The notes under the pieces are model-generated. The model saw nothing but the letters and a program-made list of their open reading frames with translations. It searched no databases and was not told where the DNA came from. Below are positions 57,401 to 64,000 of a stretch of DNA of 64,000 nucleotides, piece by piece (the first letter of the stretch is position 1; each line of letters opens with the position of its first letter). This DNA is from Sparassis latifolia (lineage: Eukaryota; Basidiomycota; Agaricomycetes; Polyporales; Sparassidaceae): contig CM031559.1 in NCBI GenBank assembly GCA_018466975.1, positions 1,612,001-1,676,000 on the forward strand. Direction: 5' to 3'. The position numbers were made by a program, and so were the translations under genes.

Positions 57401-59627
57401 TCATACGTCGAGAGCCTTTGACCCAGTTCGGACAACAGGCCGCATCGTACACAACCCACAGTGGAGGAGGAGGACGAGTATGAGCCTGGTCTCAAGCTGC
57501 CAAGATCAGTTCTCGATGGCTGCCACGAGTCTTTCCTAGCAGCAGACGAGAAACGTCAGAAGGCAAGTACGCAACTCTTCGCTGACACGGGTCTCATGGC
57601 GCTGCTGTGCCGTCATGACCGTGTGCTTTGGTTGGTCAACATGACCTCTGCGGGCGAGAAGCAGTACTACGCCCTTACGCTTATCTGCCGACTCTTCGAC
57701 AATCTCCCTGCTTCCATGACTGTCGGCATACTGTACGATATCGGCTGTCAACTCCACCGAAGCTGCATCAAATTTGGCTTTCTCCACGATATCATCGACC
57801 GCATCACGTTCGCGATATCGATATTCCATGCATATGGGCACCAGTGGCCATGCCAGCTGATATATCATCCACGGAAGGGAATCGGGTTTGGGTTGACGGA
57901 TGGCGAGGGCTGCGAGAGGTTCTGGAGTGCGATTCGGAAGCTCATCCCATCGTTACGGGTGTCCGGAGTGAGTCCTCATTTTTCTACTTTGATGAATTTT
58001 GTCTTCTGACGGATGTTGTCAGTACCATCAGCGTCTTTTCATTCTCGACATGCAGGTCAAACATCTTGATGAAGAGTCGATGTCCGGGCTTGGGCATTGG
58101 CTTTCCAGGAAGTGGAGTGTATGCCAGTCGAAGAAGCGTGGTGCCATCGATGCACTTCAAATGCTCGGCATCGAGAAAGATGTCTTACGGGCTGAGTGGG
58201 TAGCACAGGTTGAAGAACAGATGAAACCGGCACCGCGTGCGTTATGACTTCTCTGCGGTTGTTCTGAGTGGCTAACTACATGCAACAGGTCGTTCGCGCG
58301 ACAAGGGCAAGCGCGCTATTAAAACGGTGCTTGCACTGCAGAAGACACTTGTTGCCTACCAGGAGAACATCTGTGATCTCGAACTCAAACTTCTGGCTGA
58401 CAATGACGTCCTCGACACCCAAGAAATAGACTTGCAGCTCGTTGATGCCAGGTCAAAGAGTGCACGGATCGCTTCCGCTTTGGAACGCAAGAAAGCAGCG
58501 CTTGGCATAGGTGAACGTGCGCAGCTCGTGCGACTCGCACGCAATGTTTTCCTGAGGATCCGAATGAATGCGCGTGCCATCAAGCATCGGATCTGTGATC
58601 GCCTTCATCAGCGCAAGTTCGAACTCGAACGTCTCGAGCGTTCGTATCGCCAGACAATCAACAGTATGTCTCTTTCTTTCTTTTAGGCTTCGTTGTTGAT
58701 GCCTTTGAGCTTGTAGACAACAAGCTTAGCACACATGCTGAGTCGTCCATCAAGCGTCGTGAACCCGGTATTCTGAAGCTCGCGAAGACATACAATGATT
58801 TATGTATGCAGATGTCAACGTTAATTCGACAGCGCAAGGCTCTGCGGTTTGCTATTGTACCACCTCCCATTCAGAGCAACGGCCTCTTCAAGCTTGACAT
58901 TGATGACGACATTTGGCAGGATGTTGGGCTGGATGATGATGCGGACACTGATGCAGTTCCTTGATGGCTCGGAGATGAAACGGTGCATGAGGGTATCAAG
59001 ATGCATTTGCTCTTAGATCGTTGTATTGAGGAGGAGAGCCGATTGCAACGAGAGCGTTGTGCATTGCAAGAATGGTTTCAAGAGGAGTGGTTGACCCTGC
59101 AGAAGGCCTGTGTTGATGCAGGTATGTTGTTGTTATTCTTATGCTTCTACAGTTCTGATGTCTGAATAGATAATAACATTGACCTTCTCTATCTTCTTCA
59201 TCACCATCGTGATCGTTTATCTCGCTTATGTGTGACTTGGCAGTCTCAAGTCCGTGCGATTCTCTGTTTGACCCCTATGAGTTCATCATGGGGTCCTTCG
59301 GAGCAGGAGCTGAGAGATGCTGCTGTATATCAGGTGACAGGCAAGTGGGATAAGGATGAGAGCTTGATGGCACAATATAATTCAGGTGAGAATCAGGATG
59401 ATGATAAGGAATGGGTAAGCTTTGATCCACCTACTGATTCTGAAGATGATGGAGAGTTGGTGGATGCAGCAGAGGTGGTGGCCTTTAATGATGCATATCA
59501 TGAGCTCTTAGCTAACCCTGATCTTGATACACTTCTGCTGGACAGTAGTATTGTGGATGATACTGAACTCTTACCAGTCTCTCCTAGTAGGTACACTCCT
59601 CGCAAGCGAGCTCTTTTGATAGTTTAG
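54428..59627 (+). pseudogene. CxC1-type KDZ transposase of element A (inactivated)
   Basis: Plus-strand homologue of the B1 transposase. Start MSFRRPTAHYRRLSLSADRP at 54,428; then RQKKARQWKRWATEVIPSLL, CTCGGEHVRTLQVICVYFER, and an intron to CQCSPAALQLLS, where MITE B2 has inserted (55160-56595). It resumes in frame as RGLFPCAPQAPTLAVDLSLL, LGERGYKLTT, LCRRFGNALLWYSNLV, CPLRFGGT, PDIIVCIDACFTQKRRKG, VLDGCHESFLAADEKRQKAS, GILYDIGCQLHRS, FHAYGHQWPCQLIYHPRKG and TDGEGCERFWSAIRKLIPS, followed by the helical tail and acidic C-terminus. Three in-frame TGA codons lie at 56909-56911, 57419-57421 and 58962-58964. At the last the B1 copy has Arg (PRWLGD), and at the second it also has Arg (IRPSR), which fits CGA to TGA. 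Ends RKRALLIV. Non-functional. Confidence 0.85.
55160..56595. mobile_element. 1,436-bp foldback MITE (B2) inside element A transposase
   Basis: Ends CACTTCAGAGTACCCTTCCG and the inverse of CACTTCAGGGTACCCTTCCG, flanked by TCTATCT at 55153-55159 and 56596-56602 (7 bp, or 8 counting a shared C). Long inverted arms of about 400 bp contain the AGCTCTTAGC/GCTAAGAGCC hairpin and many GGGATGTCC/GGGACATCCC motifs around an AT-rich centre. Outermost 80 bp match B1; inner arms match the C-family MITE at 19686-21110. Non-coding. The insertion splits the cysteine cluster (QLLS / RGLFPCAP), in frame if removed with one duplication. Confidence 0.9.
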
Positions 59628-60234
59628 TCCAAATACATCACACTTGTACTTTTCTAGATATGTTGCTACTAACTAGGTCCATCTTACCAAGTACAGACCT
59701 TGGGATGTCCATTTGATATGAGGCGGGAGGTCCGTCTCACCTAGTAGGGACCTTGGGATGTCCATTCTATATGAGGCAGAAGGTCCATCTCACCCACTAC
59801 AGACCTTGGGAAGTCCATGCTCTGTCAGACAGGAGGTCCACCATACTAAATAGAGACCTTGGGAAGACTATTCACTGTCAGACAGGAAGTCCAATATATA
59901 TGATGTAGAAGGTTGATCTGATATATGACCATAGCTTCATTGTGGGTAACACAGAAGATGCACCACATTAATAAGAGATGTGTCAGTGATAATTAGTAAA
60001 TGGTGAGCACTATACATACAAATAGATTTCAATGTAGTATAATGTAAAATTAATAGTAGGCAATGAGGGCAGCTTCTGTATGATATAGCGTAAAATGGTG
60101 TTGCATGATTTACTTTTGCACTGAAACCTAGTTAATCATAAGATAAGCAAAAATACAGATATTAATGCTTTGTTCCTGCATTGACAAACAATGTGTTCAA
60201 GCAGACGTGTGACAACATGTACTCCAACAAATCA
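59628..60234. other. Inner part of element A right arm
   Basis: Non-coding. From about 59,695 it is the inverted copy of 46,346-46,990, with GACCTTGGGATGTCCAT, GGCGGGAGGTCCGTCTCACC and similar units, then AT-rich sequence. Confidence 0.7.
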
Positions 60235-60745
60235 TTCTAGCAGACCTGCAATGACACCTACTCCAACAAGTCATTCATGACACCTACTCCAACAAGTCAT
60301 TCAAGGAGGTGTGTAATGACACCTACTCCAACAAGTCGTTCAATGAGGCCTGCGATGACACCTACTCCAACAAGTCGTTCAATGAGGCCTGTGATGACAC
60401 CTACTCCAACAAGTCGTTCAATGAGGCCTGTGATGACACCTACTCCAACAAGTCGTTCAATGAGGCCTGTGATGACACCTACTCCAACAAGTCGTTCATG
60501 TAGGCCTGCGATGACACCTACTCCAACAAGTCGTTCAAAGATGCCTGTGATGACACCTACTCCAACAAGTCGTTCAAAGATGCCTGTGATGACACCTACT
60601 CCAACAAGTCGTTCATGTAGGCCTGCGATGACACCTACTCCAACAAGTCGTTCTAGCAGACCTGCGATGACACCTACTCTAACAAGTCATTCAAGGAGGC
60701 CTGCAATGACACCTACTCCAACAAGTCATGCAGATGTGAGAAGAG
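60235..60745. repeat. 39-bp tandem array, right arm of element A (inverted)
   Basis: About thirteen units of 39 bp (GACACCTACTCCAACAAGTC followed by GTTCAATGAGGCCTGTGAT and variants). Inverse of 46,015-46,345 but longer. The unit is divisible by three, so a 171-codon frame (MTPTPTSRSMRPV repeats) stays open; this is not evidence of a gene. Confidence 0.9.
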
Positions 60746-61200
60746 ACCTATATACCATGATTAGATGCAAATATATATCTGTGAAATTCTGAATTTGCAT
60801 TCACAGCTGCACACATATAGTTCTAGAATGCACAGTAAGAAGAGGGCAAGTAGCATAAGACCTACAGTACAAGAAGATATAAGCTAGAAAGTGAAAAATA
60901 CCAGACTATAGGAGGTCCAGAATCCCCCCTGATACCCTTTAACCAGTAATAATGCAAGGGAGGTCCATGGGAGAACCTAGACAACAGGAAAGATATAGAG
61001 CCCATGGGCCCTTTCAGATAGTACCCTCAAGTAGCTCCCACTTCAGGACCTCCTCAGCTGTGAGATGTCCCACAGGACCAGTGGGCCATGCACTAATCCC
61101 ATGGGCAGACCACCCCCTGGGAGGCTCTTAGCCACAACAAACAGTAGATTATATTGAGGCTAAGAGCTAGGGATAGGAGGTACCCTGAAGTGAGTTGGGC

Positions 61201-63559
61201 CGCAATACCCCGAACTGGCGCATGCTCAATGTCTGTGCACCATGTTTGTATCAACTTCAGGATGAGCCAGCTCTCAAGTTCTCTCTCCTTGCCACTATGG
61301 ATGGTAACCAGTCTCTTAAGCTCGTCGATGACCTCTTTCGATCCGGTGTCACTCGCAGTGATGGTCGCATGGACCGCACTGATATCTGGCTGACTCCCGA
61401 AGCAGTCGATCGATTCAAAGATGAGGTTGCTCGATTAAATCAGGTATGTACCTGATCAAAATATCTGGCAGTAGATCTGACGAATGTCATAGCAACCTCA
61501 ACCGTCTACATCCAGCGGCAGTGCACCTGGACTCCCAGACGATGCACATGCAGAGTTGGATGACATTGACGACGATGTTGCAGCAGAGCATGGCAACACA
61601 GAAGGCGTGCTCGAGCCGATCACAGTATGCATGGAGCGCTGGCGCAATGCCGGTCCAAAGGTGCACAAAAAAATGTTTGCATTGTTCGCAGTGATGGGCA
61701 TCTTCGTATGCCTTTGTCAACATGGTCACCTTCTAATTCTTTGTGATATGATTCGCAGCGGAGAGTTGTAAGTTCGTCATATTTGATATGAATGTCATAC
61801 TTACAGTTTCTAAGGATGAAACAGCCCCTCGCCATCATTGACAAGCTCATTGAGGTTTACGGCACTAATGTTAAGGTGGGGTACGACATCGCATGTGCAT
61901 TTTTGAAGACGCTCGCCCGTAGCTCTCTTGGACCGCATGCCACAAAAGCGCGCATGTCTGGGGTGGTGCCGGCATTTCACGGGCATGGTCATAACTGGGG
62001 ATGTCAGGTACACTGGCATCCACTATATATGGATGACGTTGGCAAGGAGGATTTTGAGGGATGTGAGCAGTGCTTCTCTGAGTCGAACGTGCTTGCCCCT
62101 GGCATGCGACTCGCCACATCGTTCCATCGTCATCAGGCAATCGAACAGTTTTTCGGATTTTGGGACGAACAGAAGCACATTGAATCAGGTAAGTCCTGCA
62201 TCAATTTTACATGGATCACGGTGACTAAGAACTAATGCAGGCAATTTCATCTACAATAATTACAAGCAAGCCCTCGACATCATCATGCAGGACTCGGAGG
62301 TGCTCGATGTTCTGTCCGAGGAATTGAATATTGGGCCGGCTGAATATGAACGATACCTGGAGGAAGAGCGAGAATATCTGAGCGGGCTTAAGGTAGAACT
62401 GCCCGAAGTGGCACGCAAGGTGGATTACATGGAGGCATTGAAGCATCTCGAAGAAGCTGGGTGAGTGGTTTGAATTGTCATTTTTGGTAGCTATTCACCT
62501 CTTTCAAGGCAGAAATGTGAGCAGGCATGCGTGGAATTCAACAACCTCGACTACAACATCATCTACAAGGGGTACCAGAAGAAGGAAATTGCGAAGGTGC
62601 AGATGCTGTATCGAACGACTTACAGCTGGTATGAAGGAGTTGCCGAAGAAGTGCAGCTGATAGAAGAGGAGCTAAGTATCATCGAGCGATGGTTGCCTGG
62701 GACCCAGGAGTACATAGAGATGACTGCAGAATTGGGAAGGCATAAGTATCGGCGTGCCTTGGACAACCTGGAGCAATTGGTTGTGCAGCGGCTGTTTGAG
62801 CTGATGAAGCTTGGCATGAGCGGTGTCGGTGCGTTCACTTCGAGCATCTCAAGTGCACATTCTGATCAATTTTCAGGATACAAACTTTGTGAGAAGATTG
62901 GGAAAGCCTTGAAAACACGAGCAGAAGCCATCAAGAAGGCTCTTGCTGAGTACAATCGCTGTGCCCTGGAACTGTCACCTGCACGCCCAACTCTGACGTG
63001 GTCGGAGGTAATGGACATGGTGTCCCTGGCGGACTTCGACCTGCTACGTGATGCACGTCAAGATATCCATACCCTACCATAGGCGCAGTGGGCCAATTGC
63101 CAGGCGATGAATATGTACTTCAATATCCAATGTGCACGCGAGGAGATCGAACGATTGAATGTTGAGATCTCATGCCTCTTCACCTCACTAGTCGATGAGC
63201 ACATTGACTACTACATTGCCATCTCCCACTGTATCATCATGAAGCCTGCCCTGGCCCATATACTTTCAACACAATGGAAGTATCATGACAGGATTCATGA
63301 GAAGATTGCACACCACCTCTACCAGACCTCACAACTCGCAGGATTCTCAGGGAAGGTGGTGTGCAGTCGCCACATTGGGCGTGAAACTGGTCCGACCCTT
63401 GGTATACCCCTACCGTCCTGGGTGTGCTATAGTAATGGCGACGTGTATCTGGCTGAAGATGAAGAAGAAGACGATGGCTCTCATGGCATTCCAGGGTTGA
63501 GTTCCGAGCTGGAGGCGATACATCTTGTTGACTTTTTTGACAATCTAGGCAGACAGTAG
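61201..63559 (+). pseudogene. KDZ transposase (K2), catalytic core and C-terminal part
   Basis: Resumes in frame after element A: RNTPNWRMLNVCAPCLYQLQ, DEPALKFSLLATMDGNQSLK. After introns: CMERWRNAGPKVHKKMFALF, VMGIFVCLCQHGHLLILCDM, RSGEL; PLAIIDKLIEVYGTNVKVGY, DIACAFLKTLARSSLGP; AFHGHGHNWGCQVHWHPLY, EDFEGCEQCFSESNVLAPGM, HHRQAIEQ-type FHRHQAIEQFFGFWDEQKH; then long helical EALKHLEEAG, EFNNLDYNIIYKGY and LDNLEQLVVQRLFELMKLGM. It ends DFFDNLGRQ at 63,559. The candidate catalytic acidic residues are in TMDGN, GYDIAC and FEGCEQCFSESN. An in-frame TAG at 63,080-63,082 (LP*AQWAN, plausibly from TGG) breaks the last exon. Together with 29,371-30,395 this is one transposase gene of another KDZ lineage. 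Confidence 0.8.
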
Positions 63560-64000
63560 ATAGATTGGTCTTACGTCGCTTGTTTTTGATACAGTTGCTA
63601 TAAAATATATTCTCTTATATACGAAGTAACATTACCTGTCGTGCAAAGAGTAGAAAGACACTCGAGAACCGTTCAAAGATGAGCGAGGATCCAACGCGTG
63701 CAGTAAGAACTACGCTCAGCTGACAGAAAAGGCAAGTCTTAAGCTCAACGTTCACTTCAACAAATCACTGCTTCCATGTCCAATGTCACTGCCTTCTCTG
63801 TGGTTCCCATCGATCAATGCCGCTTGAATCCGCTAGGATTGCAATCACTACGGCATCATCTGGGTGTGAACAATCTCTATAGACAGCACCAAAAAAAGTT
63901 CGATGCTGCAGATCTCGCATTTCTGGTCTCTGGCAGCCACAATGACGACCGTCACCACTTGAACCACGACTGATTTCACGATTTATTTCGCACTCATCCA
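63560..64000. other. 3' flank, unassigned
   Basis: AT-rich directly after the K2 stop, then mixed sequence. A 65-codon frame at 63,776-63,973 (MSNVTAFSVVPIDQ...) has no recognisable motif and is not called. The end of the K2 element was not found. Confidence 0.4.

Larger units (their letters stand above)
30404..61192. mobile_element. 30,789-bp composite KDZ-type transposon (element A)
   Basis: Flanked by a perfect 8-bp duplication AGTTGGGC (30396-30403 and 61193-61200). Termini CACTTCAGGGTACCTCCTAT and its inverse are followed by a subterminal hairpin. Inverted arms are about 1.5 kb: left 30404-30844 plus 46004 to about 46,990, interrupted by B1; right about 59,695-61,192. The core (47.2-59.6 kb) holds accessory gene X, captured Rho and eIF5 fragments and a CxC1-KDZ transposase. 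Nested inside are the 15.1-kb element B1 and the 1.4-kb MITE B2; without them A is about 14.2 kb. It sits in a coding exon of the K2 transposase. Its own transposase is dead. Confidence 0.93.

Noticed and set aside
60277..60792. 171-codon frame of MTPTPTSRSMRPV repeats
   Set aside because: Product of the 39-bp array in the arm of element A; the mirrored array at 46,015-46,345 gives the same frame by symmetry.
30404..61192. Assignment to the CACTA/CMC superfamily because the ends begin CACT
   Set aside because: CACTA-type elements make 2-3-bp duplications; these ends make 7-8-bp duplications and the encoded transposases are KDZ-type.
1..64000. LTR retrotransposon or endogenous retrovirus-like sequences
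   Set aside because: No reverse transcriptase, integrase or protease motifs and no LTR pair with primer-binding site were recognised.

Overview
The window reads as a repeat-choked, probably heterochromatic stretch of a basidiomycete (Agaricomycetes-type) nuclear genome. The evidence is short GT-AG introns of about 50-60 nt, four separate KDZ (Kyakuja-Dileera-Zisupton) transposase genes with CxC1- or CxC2-like cysteine clusters, and a eukaryotic eIF5 fragment. No tRNA, rRNA, LTR-retrotransposon gag-pol or CRISPR was recognised. Nearly every coding segment belongs to, or is broken by, a DNA transposon.

Layout. (1) About 1-24,660: a decayed element-like block ('K1'). It has GATTATC/GATAATC motif arrays at both edges, a long minus-strand accessory gene (about 3.1-11.4 kb) with a smaller minus-strand gene downstream (0.96-2.76 kb), and a divergent plus-strand CxC2-KDZ transposase gene (12.07-24.15 kb). 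Four non-autonomous elements have landed in its exons: a 407-bp hAT-like MITE (6501-6907), a 3.1-kb foldback element (7408-10487), a 7.0-kb giant foldback built of tandem repeats (12615-19657) and a 1.4-kb foldback MITE (19686-21110). (2) 24.66-29.3 kb: small elements (a 1-kb TIR element with a nested 219-bp MITE, and an 802-bp hAT MITE), remains of a zinc-finger-like gene and a 152-bp tandem repeat. (3) 29.37-63.56 kb: a further KDZ transposase gene ('K2') cut in two by a 30,789-bp element 'A' (30404-61192) flanked by the 8-bp duplication AGTTGGGC.

Element A carries its own divergent gene pair: accessory gene X (minus, 47.2-50.9 kb) and a CxC1-KDZ transposase (plus, 54.4-59.6 kb). Between them lie captured fragments of two ordinary host genes, a Rho-family GTPase and translation factor eIF5. 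A's left arm is interrupted by a second complete element, 'B1' (30845-45995, 15,151 bp, TSD CATGGTAT), with the same architecture: a better-preserved CxC1-KDZ (33.6-37.5 kb, minus) and gene X (39.2-43.1 kb, plus). A's transposase is interrupted by a 1.4-kb B-like foldback MITE, 'B2' (55160-56595). The result is three levels of nesting, and for the well-resolved insertions removing the element plus one TSD copy rejoins the interrupted reading frame.

How the parts work together. Elements A, B1, B2, the 3.1-kb element and the 1.4-kb MITE share the terminus CACTTCAGGGTACC followed by a subterminal inverted repeat (AGCTCTTAGC / GCTAAGAGC), and they make 7-8-bp target duplications. The likely reading is one superfamily in which KDZ transposase plus protein X come from large autonomous members and mobilise short foldback derivatives. 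The long terminal arms of the large members hold tandem arrays with element-specific unit lengths (39 bp in A, 84 bp in B1; 33 and about 165 bp in the unrelated 7-kb element). A's transposase has three in-frame stops and an insertion; B1's is the least damaged but appears to contain at least one frameshift. Exon boundaries given are approximate because splicing was judged by eye.
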